DNA of 18,275 bases from Wocania_A sp964021735. GTDB taxonomy: Bacteria; Bacteroidota; Bacteroidia; Flavobacteriales; Flavobacteriaceae. Both the position numbers and the translations under genes were made by a program. Below, piece after piece: positions 1-9,015 of the stretch. The stretch lies in contig NZ_CAXIBN010000053.1 in the NCBI RefSeq assembly GCF_964021735.1, positions 1 to 18,275 on the forward strand, read 5' to 3'. Within the stretch, counting starts at the first letter, position 1. Each line of letters begins with the position of its first letter. Below the pieces are notes generated by a model. It worked only from the letters and a program-made list of their open reading frames with translations, searched no databases and was not told the origin of the DNA.

Positions 1-19
1 AATTAAGGTTGTGGTATCT

Positions 20-797
20 TTATTTTAATTCTTCAAAAAACGATTCATTTTCTTCAAAAGCGGTGCCAATAACTACTAAATCTGCTCCAGATGAATATGC
101 GTTTTCTAATTGTTGCTTATTTTTTATTCCACCGCCAACTATCAGAGGAATGCTTAAGTTTTCTTTTACTCGACTAATAATTTCAGAAGTCACAGGATTC
201 AACGCTCCACTTCCAGCCTCTAAATACATAAGTTTCATGCCTAATAACTCGCCTGCTTTGGCAGTATCAGCTATTTTTTGAATGGCACATCTATCTATAG
301 CTTTTGTTTTTGTTACACGCTCAACCGCTGTTTCTTTACCACTTTCAATTAAAACATATCCTGTAGATATTATTTCTAGTGATGTGTTATTTAATTTGGG
401 AATAGCCTCAACATGCTTGCCAATTAAATAGTCTGGGTTTCTACCAGAAATTAACGATAAAAATAAAAGGGCATCGGCTTTGTTTGTTATTTGATGAATA
501 GCTCCAGGAAATAAAATAACTGGTAATTTAGTGTGCTTTTTAATTTCAAAAACTAATGTTTCAGTCGCTTCAACTTCAACAGTACTACCTCCAACAAAAA
601 TATGAGTAGCTATAGATTGATTTACTTTTTTAAAAAAACGAGTAACATGTTTAATATGAAATTTATCAGGGTCGATTAAAACGGCTAATAATTTTTCTTT
701 AACAGAAATTGATTTTATTATGTTTTGATATATCTTTCTATTTGCCACAAATACACGAATAATTTTCTCTACTCTTTTCTTTATTCTCTTTTCTAAA

Positions 798-811
<14 letters not shown>
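20..811 (-). CDS. Geranylgeranylglyceryl phosphate synthase, PcrB family
   Basis: It likely joins a prenyl diphosphate to sn-glycerol-1-phosphate to form an ether-linked glycerophosphate. In Bacteroidota this family (group II GGGP synthases) is known to prefer geranylgeranyl diphosphate. The protein is a TIM barrel of about 263 aa. Visible blocks are LIDPDK (45-50), GGST (74-77), FPG (101-103), SGRNP (122-126), YLEAGSGA (196-203), VGGGIK (225-230, phosphate binding) and GADLVVIGTAFE (242-253). I chose the ATG at 811. The frame stays open to 901, but that part lies wholly inside the neighbouring transferase gene. The family normally begins close to the IYQNI segment, so a GTG at 748 is an alternative start. 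It overlaps the end of the phosphopantetheinyl transferase by 14 nt and is probably co-transcribed with it. Family call is firm; exact prenyl length is inferred. Confidence 0.88.
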
Positions 812-1424
<613 letters not shown>

Positions 1425-1447
1425 TTATTATTCTGAAAGTTATTGAT

Positions 1448-1455
1448 TATCTTTG
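1448..1455 (+). promoter_or_regulatory. Candidate -7 box (TATCTTTG) for ahcY
   Basis: The sequence matches the Bacteroidota -7 consensus TAnnTTTG exactly. It lies about 100 nt upstream of the ahcY start in the divergent spacer. No clear TTTG -33 box sits at the usual distance, so this is moderate evidence. The roughly 90-nt leader that would follow shows no riboswitch fold I recognise. Confidence 0.45.
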
Positions 1456-1554
1456 CACAGTCTAAGACATGTAGCAATTTTTGATAAGCGAATTTAACTA
1501 TTTTTAAGTGCTAAAACAAAGTTGTTATGCTTTTAAAACAATAAGAAAAATACT

Positions 1555-2871
<1,317 letters not shown>

Positions 2872-2891
2872 ATTCCTTTGAAAAAAGGAAT
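2872..2891 (+). terminator. Hairpin directly after the ahcY stop
   Basis: ATTCCTTT (2872-2879) pairs perfectly with AAAGGAAT (2884-2891) around a GAAA loop. No strong T-run follows, so it is probably an accessory 3' hairpin to the stronger terminator at 2904-2934. Confidence 0.5.
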
Positions 2892-2903
2892 CTTATAAAA
2901 CAC

Positions 2904-2934
2904 AAATCCCAAGCAGCAATGTTTGGGATTTTTT
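2904..2934 (+). terminator. Rho-independent terminator of ahcY
   Basis: AAATCCCAA (2904-2912) pairs with TTGGGATTT (2923-2931), and the 3' arm runs into a T-run ending at 2934. It lies 33 nt after the stop codon, in the right orientation for ahcY. Confidence 0.85.
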
Positions 2935-2939
2935 CTTGG

Positions 2940-3021
2940 GCGTTACCACAAGGGTCGGACTTTCACTACTCGCTCCCTCCTGTGTCGGGGAGCTCAAACA
3001 TACCGGCTCAATCCATAACGC
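2940..3021 (+). repeat. Dispersed repeat R1, copy a
   Basis: This 82-bp element begins GCGTTACCACAAGGGTCGG and ends in CAATCCATAACGC, so its ends GCGTTA and TAACGC are inverted. A second copy lies at 15482-15559; the first 24 bp differ at a single base (A/G at position 20). The interior forms a different hairpin in each copy: here GCTCCC pairs with GGGAGC. I recall related intergenic repeats from other flavobacterial genomes, but no database was searched. It starts 5 bp after the ahcY terminator. Confidence 0.8.
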
Positions 3022-3163
3022 ACTTAACTTGCGGTTGTCAAGTTTTAATTTGCAGTTGTGTTTTATATCTGCGAATTTTATTGATCAGGACATTAATAAT
3101 TTTAAGTAAGTTTTTACAACATTTCATATGTTATATCCGCATGTTGTGTATAGTTCTTTATAG
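3022..3163. other. Non-coding spacer after R1a
   Basis: I see no gene in this stretch. It holds a near-direct repeat (TTGCGGTTGT, then TTGCAGTTGT about 20 nt later) and an inverted repeat ACAACAT (3116-3122) / ATGTTGT (3141-3147). The inverted repeat lies 17 nt beyond the stop of the minus-strand membrane gene and could act as its 3' hairpin, although no T-run follows on that strand. An apparent plus-strand open frame crossing R1a and this spacer is not credible. Confidence 0.5.
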
Positions 3164-4852
3164 TTAATTTTCTATAATTCCGTCATTACCCTCAATTCTA
3201 TTGTCGTCAATTTTCCATTTTTTTAATGACATTAAATAAGGGTCTAAATTTCTTCTAAAATCCAATATGATACTATCTAAAAGCTCTTTATTCCTTTCAG
3301 TTTTAAGAATGAATCTTGGATTTGAGCCCATTGATTTTCTATTCATATAAGGATGAACAAAAATACTACTGGTAACTTTTGTAACTTCAATATCTGGCGT
3401 GAAGTCTGTAAAAGTATCTTTTCTTTTAATTCCTCCAGATATATGTTCGTATTCATCATAATTCCCATAAGCTTTGAACAAAATCAAGTTAGATTGAAAG
3501 AATATTTCTGTGTTAAAAAATATGAATAGGTCATACACCAACCTACTACCAAAAAAATAAAGTGCAGTACCAAATAAAATTAGAAATAAACTCAAAAGAA
3601 TGTTTGGTGAATATTGTGAAAGACTAGTCAAAGTGCCTTGATTAAATGTTTCGATATTAAGATTCGGAAAGTTTAGGATACCTACAAAAAAAACAACTAT
3701 TCCTGTACAAATTAGAATTGTCCCAATTAAGTAAATTGATGACAAATTCTTTTCAATTCCTTTGTTATATTTTGTAGATACTATTTCTGGATTCGTTTCA
3801 TAAACATATTCAAAGCTAAAATCTCCTTTGTGTATTTGGTCGCCAGCTAAAACGCCTCCAGATTCTTGGGTGTGGTTTTTAAAATACCAACCAGTTTTTG
3901 CATTTATAACGTTATCAAATTGTTGTTTTATATTATTTGGCTGTGTTGCAACTCTATTGGTGGCCAAATCTATTTCTGAAACTTGTACCTCGATTTTCTT
4001 CCGATTTGCAAAGGCCTTTTCTATCAATTTGAAAGAAACCAAAGCTGTATAAATTATTATGATTACCAAGGCTACGATTGAAATCAATAAACCTAAATTA
4101 ATATTCTTTGCATAAGGTGGGTAAAGTAGAATAGTTATGATATAGAATACAAGAAAAAAAACAACTCTTTTCCTATTGCTTGAGCTTTCATTTTTATTAG
4201 TTACTGCACTAATTTTAGATGGATGCCATAAAGTCAGTAAGCCAATTAGTATAAATAAATTTATCCAAATCATACTGAAATCAAGTATATCCAAATAAAC
4301 TATAAACCCAAATAATGCCAAGATGAATAAAAAGAAAGCGATTAGCGAAACTGGTCTTGATTGATTTGCAATAAATTTTGTTATAGGAAATGGTACGTAT
4401 TCAAAAATATCAGAGACTCCTTTTTTTGAAACGAATTTATAAAACAGAAATTGCCAGTCTTTTATTTTACCTTTTTCATTATCAGACAAACTTGCATTTT
4501 TACTTCGGAAAATATTTGCATAATGCTTTGCTAAATTTTGATCGTCAGTTGTTCTTTGTCCAAGAAGTCTATTAATACGAATATTTCGAGTAATGTCAAA
4601 TATATCATTTAAACTAAAATCATATTCGTTTTTATAACCTCTCCAAAGTGAGCGGACACCAATCGTTAAAAATCCAATCCCTGAGCTAACTTTAATAGCT
4701 GTAAGCAAATAGCTTTTTTCTTTCAAATCTGTTTTAATCATAAAGATTAAAACTAATCCCAATATTAAAGTCAGTCCACCTTTGATTAATGAAACGTAGG
4801 CTATTTTTCGAAATGGGTACAGTTCTTTCTCATTGTTTTCTGTTTCGTTCAT
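3164..4852 (-). CDS. Orphan polytopic membrane protein, function unknown
   Basis: I do not recognise this 562-aa protein. Hydrophobic segments suggest about eight transmembrane helices: near residues 18-38 and 47-66, a pair near 168-212, a pair near 230-275, and a pair near 375-400 and 425-448. A soluble section of about 100 residues separates the third pair from the last pair, and it carries the segment TGWYFKNHTQESGGVLAGDQ. A soluble C-terminal tail of about 110 residues follows. The N-terminus is polar and acidic with no signal peptide. The gene stands alone between repeats R1a and R2a, with no clear TAnnTTTG box in its 48-nt upstream gap to R2a. That setting suggests acquired DNA. The reading frame is long and intact, so it is a real gene; any functional name would be a guess. 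Confidence 0.85.
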   Translation of the reverse strand: MNETENNEKELYPFRKIAYVSLIKGGLTLILGLVLIFMIKTDLKEKSYLLTAIKVSSGIGFLTIGVRSLWRGYKNEYDFSLNDIFDITRNIRINRLLGQRTTDDQNLAKHYANIFRSKNASLSDNEKGKIKDWQFLFYKFVSKKGVSDIFEYVPFPITKFIANQSRPVSLIAFFLFILALFGFIVYLDILDFSMIWINLFILIGLLTLWHPSKISAVTNKNESSSNRKRVVFFLVFYIITILLYPPYAKNINLGLLISIVALVIIIIYTALVSFKLIEKAFANRKKIEVQVSEIDLATNRVATQPNNIKQQFDNVINAKTGWYFKNHTQESGGVLAGDQIHKGDFSFEYVYETNPEIVSTKYNKGIEKNLSSIYLIGTILICTGIVVFFVGILNFPNLNIETFNQGTLTSLSQYSPNILLSLFLILFGTALYFFGSRLVYDLFIFFNTEIFFQSNLILFKAYGNYDEYEHISGGIKRKDTFTDFTPDIEVTKVTSSIFVHPYMNRKSMGSNPRFILKTERNKELLDSIILDFRRNLDPYLMSLKKWKIDDNRIEGNDGIIEN

Positions 4853-4897
4853 TTTATTGATGTTGGTTAGTTATCAATTTTGGTTTTTCGGCATTAC

Positions 4898-4962
4898 GCA
4901 CAACGGTGAGTATATGAAGCGTAGCATTCCGAAGGGTGCTATAATTTCATATATATTGTTAA
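4898..4962 (+). repeat. Dispersed repeat R2, copy a (imperfect hairpin)
   Basis: TATATGAA (4911-4918) pairs with TTCATATA (4946-4953). Inside it GTAGCA (4921-4926) pairs with TGCTAT (4937-4942), and an outer ACAA (4900-4903) pairs with TTGT (4956-4959). The left arm AACGGTGAGTATATGAA differs from copy b (15619-15635) at one base. The element sits between the start of the membrane gene and the end of the SnoaL-like gene, both on the minus strand. Confidence 0.75.
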
Positions 4963-5011
4963 CAGACGTTGATTAATATACTTTTCCATAACTTCAATTT
5001 TCTCCTTTCAT

Positions 5012-5455
5012 CTAGTTAATAAAAGTAGTTTCGTCATGCACTTCCCATATTTCAACAATGTGCTCTTGATCAAATCTAAAAAAGAACATATTATGTACGT
5101 CAATTTTGTTATTTAATCCCTCAATGCCCTTAAACTTTTTAATATGTGTACCAGTAAAACTTGAATTCACTGCGACTAAATCATTTTGGACAATTATATG
5201 ATGAATTTTATACTTAAAATCAGCAAAAGCTTCATGCCATCTGTCAATATGATTAGGAAGTCCATCACGAGTAATTATAAAATCTCGCTTTCCATGAAAC
5301 AGTATGGAATCAGCATAAATTTTGTCTATTTCATTATGATTCCTCTTATTCCAACCTTCGAGAAATGAGTTTTTCACTTTTTCGATGCTATTCACTTCTT
5401 GACTAAAAGAAGGAAATGCAGTAATAATAAGAACGACTACCATTAATTTTATCAT
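5012..5455 (-). CDS. Exported SnoaL-like (NTF2-fold) protein
   Basis: This is a 147-aa protein. Residues 1-18 form a signal peptide, with a likely cleavage just before QEV (SFS-QE). The mature part shows the layout of the SnoaL/ester-cyclase type of NTF2-like fold: an N-terminal helix (KVKNSFLEGWNKRNHNEIDKI), the YADSILFHG strand, a DRWHEAFADF segment, and closing strands VHNMFFFRFDQEHIVEIWEVHD. Members of this fold are often small enzymes or ligand-binding domains in the periplasm, but fold alone does not give a substrate. It sits between repeat R2a and a palindromic spacer on the same strand as the membrane gene, so it looks like part of the accessory stretch. No partner gene hints at its role. 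Confidence 0.75.
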   Translation of the reverse strand: MIKLMVVVLIITAFPSFSQEVNSIEKVKNSFLEGWNKRNHNEIDKIYADSILFHGKRDFIITRDGLPNHIDRWHEAFADFKYKIHHIIVQNDLVAVNSSFTGTHIKKFKGIEGLNNKIDVHNMFFFRFDQEHIVEIWEVHDETTFIN

Positions 5456-5476
5456 ACTTTTAATTTTTTGGCTATG

Positions 5477-5540
5477 ACTGCTAACATATTATATAGTAAC
5501 TTTTATGCTTTATATCCCGTAAAAGCATTATCAAAGCAGT
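5477..5540. repeat. Nested palindromic spacer, possibly a degenerate R2-like element
   Basis: ACTGCT (5477-5482) is inverted at AGCAGT (5535-5540), and inside it ATGCTTT (5505-5511) pairs with AAAGCAT (5522-5528). The left part, CTGCTAACATATTATATAG, resembles the reverse complement of the R2a right arm, but only loosely. It could also act as a 3' hairpin for the 5566-5838 gene. The structure is visible; the R2 kinship is weak. Confidence 0.4.
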
Positions 5541-5565
5541 TTAATAAAATGTTTGGATTCAAAAC

Positions 5566-5838
5566 TCACTCATCAACCATATCCTTTTCAAAATACCACC
5601 ATAAGCTAGAATCGATAGTAGCCTTCATTTTGTTAATATCGACATCATCTTTCAAGAACACTGTAATGTTTTCGCCTACTCGGTTTTGCCCAATGCTTTC
5701 GGTTATTTCAATCATTTCAATCTCATTAAAATGCTCTAAATGCTTTTTAATCTTAACACCTAGAGATTCATCACTCAAAAAAATCTTAATAGTTTGTTGA
5801 CTTGGAGAATTTCTAATTTCTGATCTAAACGGTAGCAT
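5566..5838 (-). CDS. Small hypothetical protein
   Basis: I do not recognise this protein of about 90 aa. It is soluble, with alternating strands and helices (IKIFLSDESLGVKIKKHLEHF, IEMIEITES, ENITVFLKDDVDINKMKATIDSSLWWYF). That pattern suggests a small alpha/beta ferredoxin-like fold. I chose the ATG at 5838 because the eight residues before it (from 5862) are hydrophobic and unlike the rest; 5862 remains possible. It is divergent from the DUF1569 gene. A plus-strand frame overlaps it, but the minus-strand translation is much more protein-like. Confidence 0.6.
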   Translation of the reverse strand: MLPFRSEIRNSPSQQTIKIFLSDESLGVKIKKHLEHFNEIEMIEITESIGQNRVGENITVFLKDDVDINKMKATIDSSLWWYFEKDMVDE

Positions 5839-5919
5839 AATCAATAATTTTAAGTAAAACAATATCCAATAGCCTAAGTTAAGAATTTAATCAATATCTT
5901 TTTAAATTAAATTTCAACT

Positions 5920-6393
5920 ATGGTAAATAGAAAGATTAAGATTTTAAATGAATTATTATCTGAAATAGAAAAAAACATTCTTTTTAAAGATAAAAAAAGT
6001 GATTTGATTTCTACATCCAATATTGGCTGGCAACTGGATCATAGCTTAAAAGTTTTTAATGCTGTTTGCGAATGGACCATAAAATCTAATCCAAAAAAAT
6101 ATGAGCGAAAATTTAATTTTTGGCGTGCAGTTTTGTTTCCAATAGGATATATCCCAAGAGGAAAAGTTAAAGCTCCAAAAATAGTACAGCCGCCAAATGT
6201 TATTTTAGATGAAGATTTACACGCTCAATTACAAACTGCAAAAAACCATATTGACGCTTTAGAAGTTTTACCTAAAACGGCTTATTTTAAGCATTTCATT
6301 TTTGGGGAATTATCTAAAAAGCAAACGTTACGATTTTTAGAGATGCATACTAAGCATCATTTAAAAATAGTAAGTGATATATTAAAGGCATAA
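5920..6393 (+). CDS. DUF1569 / DinB-like four-helix protein
   Basis: This is a 157-aa protein of the DinB/YfiT superfamily. Family members are four-helix bundles that usually hold a metal through three histidines, and some are thiol-dependent transferases. Candidate ligands are His41 in the GWQLDHSLKV segment and the cluster His143, His146 and His147 in EMHTKHHLKI near the C-terminus. HFIFGELSKKQ (125-135) is typical of the DUF1569 branch. There is no signal peptide or membrane segment, so it should be cytosolic. The substrate is unknown. A partial -7 match (TATCTTTT, 5893-5900) lies upstream. It converges on rpmA, with a shared terminator between them. Confidence 0.75.
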   Translation: MVNRKIKILNELLSEIEKNILFKDKKSDLISTSNIGWQLDHSLKVFNAVCEWTIKSNPKKYERKFNFWRAVLFPIGYIPRGKVKAPKIVQPPNVILDEDLHAQLQTAKNHIDALEVLPKTAYFKHFIFGELSKKQTLRFLEMHTKHHLKIVSDILKA

Positions 6394-6394
6394 A

Positions 6395-6423
6395 AAAACC
6401 TTTCTGTTATCCAGAAAGGTTTT
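6395..6423. terminator. Bidirectional terminator between the DUF1569 gene and rpmA
   Basis: AAAACCTTTCTG (6395-6406) and CAGAAAGGTTTT (6412-6423) form a perfect 12-bp stem with a 5-nt loop. The A-rich 5' arm and T-rich 3' arm make it work on both strands for these converging genes. Confidence 0.9.
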
Positions 6424-6445
6424 AAATATCTAAAAGAAATTATTT

Positions 6446-6706
6446 CTAAGCCTCAAAAGGCTCTATAGAAACGTAAGATTTGTTGTCTTTTTTCTTTGTA
6501 AATTTAACAAGACCATCAACTTGTGCATGCAAAGTATGATCTTTTCCTTGGTAAACGTTTTCACCTGGGTGATGTGTATTACCACGTTGTCTTATGATAA
6601 TGTTTCCTGCAATGGCAGCTTGTCCACCAAAAATCTTAACACCTAAACGTTTCGATTCTGATTCTCTACCATTCTTAGAACTACCTACTCCTTTTTTATG
6701 AGCCAT
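6446..6706 (-). CDS. rpmA: 50S ribosomal protein L27
   Basis: L27 is a large-subunit protein whose N-terminal tail reaches towards the peptidyl-transferase centre. The 86-aa length and the segments MAHKKGVGSSKNGRESESKRLGVK, FGGQAAIAGNIIIRQRG and HPGENVYQGKDHTLHA are classic. The N-terminus begins directly MAHKKG, without the cleavable extension found in Firmicutes. It follows rplU by 27 nt in the usual L21-L27 order and ends at a strong hairpin. Confidence 0.98.
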   Translation of the reverse strand: MAHKKGVGSSKNGRESESKRLGVKIFGGQAAIAGNIIIRQRGNTHHPGENVYQGKDHTLHAQVDGLVKFTKKKDNKSYVSIEPFEA

Positions 6707-6733
6707 TGTCTTAAGTTTTTATATTGTTAATAA

Positions 6734-7270
6734 TTAGCTTAATGCAGCAATTAAATCAGCCTTTTTCATTGAAGAAATACCTTCAACTCCTTTTGCTTTT
6801 GCCATCTCTTTTAATTCAGCAACTGTTAATTTGCTTAAATCTTGAGTTGCTTCAGCTTTTGGCGCTGCAGTTTCAACTTTTGCTTTTGGTTCTGCTTTTT
6901 TAACTTCTTTACTTGGAGCTGCTTTCTCAGCTTTAGCTGGGGCTACCTTTTTTGCTCCTGAAGCAGCAATGCTTTCGATTACAATTTCTGTTAAAGATTG
7001 ACGGTGACCATTTTTAACACGGTAACCTTTACGTCTTTTCTTTTTGAAAACGATTACTTTATCACCTTTAAGGTGCTTTAAGACTTTAGCACTTACTTGT
7101 GCTCCGTCTATAGCTGGGGCGCCTACAGTTATTTTGTCACCATCACCAACCAAAAGAACGTTATCGAAAGAAACTTTCTTACCTTCTTCAGTTTGTAAAC
7201 GGTTAACATAAACTCTTTGGTCTTTTTCAACTTTAAATTGATGCCCTGCTATCTCTACAATTGCGTACAT
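6734..7270 (-). CDS. rplU: 50S ribosomal protein L21 with SAP/Rho_N-like C-terminal extension
   Basis: Residues 1-102 are a normal L21 (MYAIVEIAGHQFKV at the start, KKKRRKGYRVKNGHRQ at 76-91), which binds 23S rRNA in the large subunit. The protein then continues through an Ala/Lys/Pro/Glu-rich linker (about 105-142). It ends in a 36-residue helical module, LSKLTVAELKEMAKAKG...SSMKKADLIAALS (145-178), resembling the SAP or Rho N-terminal motif. L21 is normally about 103 aa, so the tail nearly doubles it. I recall similar tails in other Bacteroidota L21 proteins, so this is probably a lineage feature and not a recent fusion. A good promoter lies directly upstream; rpmA follows. Confidence 0.97.
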   Translation of the reverse strand: MYAIVEIAGHQFKVEKDQRVYVNRLQTEEGKKVSFDNVLLVGDGDKITVGAPAIDGAQVSAKVLKHLKGDKVIVFKKKRRKGYRVKNGHRQSLTEIVIESIAASGAKKVAPAKAEKAAPSKEVKKAEPKAKVETAAPKAEATQDLSKLTVAELKEMAKAKGVEGISSMKKADLIAALS

Positions 7271-7310
7271 AGCGAATTTTTATTAATTAATTTTGTTCAA
7301 AAAATGAGTG

Positions 7311-7341
7311 CAAATATACATCTAATTAATTAAACCACAAA
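7311..7341 (-). promoter_or_regulatory. Promoter of rplU-rpmA
   Basis: Read on the minus strand, TTTG (7341-7338) is followed by a 19-nt spacer and then TATATTTG (7318-7311). This matches the Bacteroidota TTTG / TAnnTTTG promoter well. It starts just after the stop codon of the upstream DUF4199-like gene and gives a leader of about 35 nt, too short for a complex attenuator. Confidence 0.8.
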
Positions 7342-7345
7342 CCAT

Positions 7346-7798
7346 TTATCTGTTTTGAAGAATATTTTTGCTATTTTTAAAAAGTTGCATAACTGTGAGC
7401 GTAGAAACTACAGATGTAGCAAACCCCATTACTGCAACAACAAAAGTAATCATACCTATATCCAAATTAAATTGTCCATTGAGTTTTTCAAGTAAATTTG
7501 GCAAAAAACTAGGATTAATTTCAGTTGCATAAAACAAGAAAAATAGAGTAAAGAATAAGGTAGCTACAAAGCCTGTTACAATACCCGTTTTAAAGCCCTC
7601 ACCATAAGAAAAAAGTTCAGCATCTCTAAGCTTTTTTAACCGAACGGCTTCATATATACCAAAAACTGTAATAACAGCATTAAAAAAACTAAAAACCGGA
7701 TTAGTATGTTTATTAAATAATGCTAAAATTAAAAAGTATGCAATAAGTACTGCACTAGTAACGAGGCCAAACCGAATAGGAAGTGTTATTGTTTTCAT
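7346..7798 (-). CDS. DUF4199-like small membrane protein
   Basis: This 150-aa protein has four predicted membrane helices: about 8-28, 33-50, 70-93 and 113-137. Its length, helix spacing and central segment SYGEGFKTGIVTGFVATLFFTLFFLFY (64-90) resemble the DUF4199 family common in Bacteroidota. The function of that family is unknown. The gene ends just before the rplU promoter and is separated from the EamA gene by 246 bp. The family name is from memory of the pattern, so moderate confidence; the reading frame itself is convincing. Confidence 0.7.
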   Translation of the reverse strand: MKTITLPIRFGLVTSAVLIAYFLILALFNKHTNPVFSFFNAVITVFGIYEAVRLKKLRDAELFSYGEGFKTGIVTGFVATLFFTLFFLFYATEINPSFLPNLLEKLNGQFNLDIGMITFVVAVMGFATSVVSTLTVMQLFKNSKNILQNR

Positions 7799-7981
7799 CT
7801 GCTTAAATCTTTTAATTATTAAACATTAATTAAAAAACTGAGAGCTTCTGTAAAACTTTATGCTCTCATATTAAAATTTTATCATGTACTATATATAATT
7901 TAGGAAGTTTAAAATAGATTTATGTTAAGTTTCAACATGAAACTCACTTGTAAGGTTCTTAAATTTCGTGAAAAAAATTGA

Positions 7982-8012
7982 TTTAAAATAATTTCTGATG
8001 AACTATTTTAAA
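7982..8012 (-). terminator. Possible terminator of the EamA transporter gene
   Basis: TTTAAAATA (7982-7990) and TATTTTAAA (8004-8012) form a 9-bp A/T-only stem. On the minus strand it is followed closely by a run of seven T. The stem is weak in energy. The rest of the 7799-8044 gap holds only a second small inverted repeat, TGAGAGC (7839-7845) / GCTCTCA (7862-7868), and no gene. Confidence 0.4.
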
Positions 8013-8044
8013 ATAAACATTTGATTTTAAGACTATTACCACCC

Positions 8045-8923
8045 TTATCCTTTTCGTTTATGAGACAAATAAACTCCAAGCAAAATAATTAAACTAGCAA
8101 TGCCTTGTAAAAAACTAAAGCCCTCACCATCAATAAAACCCCACATTAGCGCAACAACTGGCATAACATAAGTAACAGACGATGCAAAAACTGGTGTGGA
8201 AAGATGGACTAACTTATTAAATAATATTTTTGCCATGGCTGTTCCAAAAAGAGATAAAAGGGTAATATACACCATTGCCATTTTAAACTCTGGATTATTA
8301 AATGTTGTTTTTGAAAAGAAATCTGTAAATAATAATACGACAACACCTGGAATAAATATAGCTACAAAATTACCAGTAGCTATAGTTAATGGTTTTACAT
8401 GCTGTAAATACTTCTTTATTATATTAACATTAAAAGCATACATAACGGTTGATAAAATAACAAAAACCGCATACATGTAATTTTGGTTTGGATTTAAATG
8501 GGCGCCTTTTAAAATTAATATTGCAGTACCTATAAAGCCAACAATTACACCTAATATTTGTCGTTTCGTAGATGTTATTTTAAACACAGCAAACCCCAAC
8601 AAAATAGTATTTAAAGGTACTAATGAGTTTAAAATAGAAACTACTGCACTATCTATTTCGGTTTCTGCAATAGCAAAGAAAAAAGCTGGAATAAAAGACC
8701 CTAAAAAACCAGAAATTATAAGCCACTTCCAATCTTTAGGCTTAATTGTCTTTACTGTTTTGTAACCAATAGCAAATAAAAACAAACCTGTAATAATAAT
8801 TCTTAAAGCTCCTAACTGGTAAGGGTTTAACCCTAAAAGAGATTTTTTAATTAAAATAAACGAACTTCCCCAAATTAATGAAAGTGCAAATAGGTATATC
8901 CATTTTAAATTGATATTGTTCAT
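8045..8923 (-). CDS. EamA-family (DMT superfamily) transporter
   Basis: This 292-aa protein has ten predicted transmembrane helices arranged as two EamA repeats (about 8-138 and 150-288). It starts with the typical WIYLFALSLIWGSSFILIKKSL segment. Family members export or exchange small metabolites such as amino acids or nucleotides across the inner membrane; the substrate cannot be read from sequence. The second repeat contains TPVFASSVTYVMPVVALMWG, the usual proline-bearing helix 9 region. The start at 8923 is well placed. It is transcribed divergently from the metal-binding lipoprotein gene, 92 bp away. Confidence 0.9.
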   Translation of the reverse strand: MNNINLKWIYLFALSLIWGSSFILIKKSLLGLNPYQLGALRIIITGLFLFAIGYKTVKTIKPKDWKWLIISGFLGSFIPAFFFAIAETEIDSAVVSILNSLVPLNTILLGFAVFKITSTKRQILGVIVGFIGTAILILKGAHLNPNQNYMYAVFVILSTVMYAFNVNIIKKYLQHVKPLTIATGNFVAIFIPGVVVLLFTDFFSKTTFNNPEFKMAMVYITLLSLFGTAMAKILFNKLVHLSTPVFASSVTYVMPVVALMWGFIDGEGFSFLQGIASLIILLGVYLSHKRKG

Positions 8924-8983
8924 TTATGCAATTTTTAGAAACACAAAATTCTACTTTTTTGTGCAATAAACGTCATTATTTAG

Positions 8984-8991
8984 TAGTTTTG
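8984..8991 (+). promoter_or_regulatory. Candidate -7 box (TAGTTTTG) for the metal-binding lipoprotein
   Basis: It is an exact TAnnTTTG match 24 nt before the start codon. A TTTG lies upstream at 8958-8961, but the 22-nt spacing is longer than the usual 17-19. No metal-regulator operator is obvious. Confidence 0.5.
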
Positions 8992-9015
8992 TAGAGAACT
9001 TAATACTTTAAGATA

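Noticed and set aside
1456..1554. SAM or SAH riboswitch in the ahcY leader
   Set aside because: The leader shows none of the conserved blocks I know for SAH or SAM riboswitches and no clear pseudoknot. It is a plain A/T-rich leader.
2919..3167. Open frame of 82 codons on the plus strand
   Set aside because: It runs through the ahcY terminator and repeat R1a, has a low-complexity translation and no supporting signals.
2940..4962. Insertion sequence carrying the membrane protein
   Set aside because: The two flanking elements are different families and not inverted copies of each other. No transposase or clear target-site duplication is visible.
5468..5800. Open frame of 110 codons on the plus strand
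   Set aside because: It crosses the palindromic spacer and is antisense to the 5566-5838 gene. Its translation is rich in Ser, Phe and Ile with no protein-like pattern.
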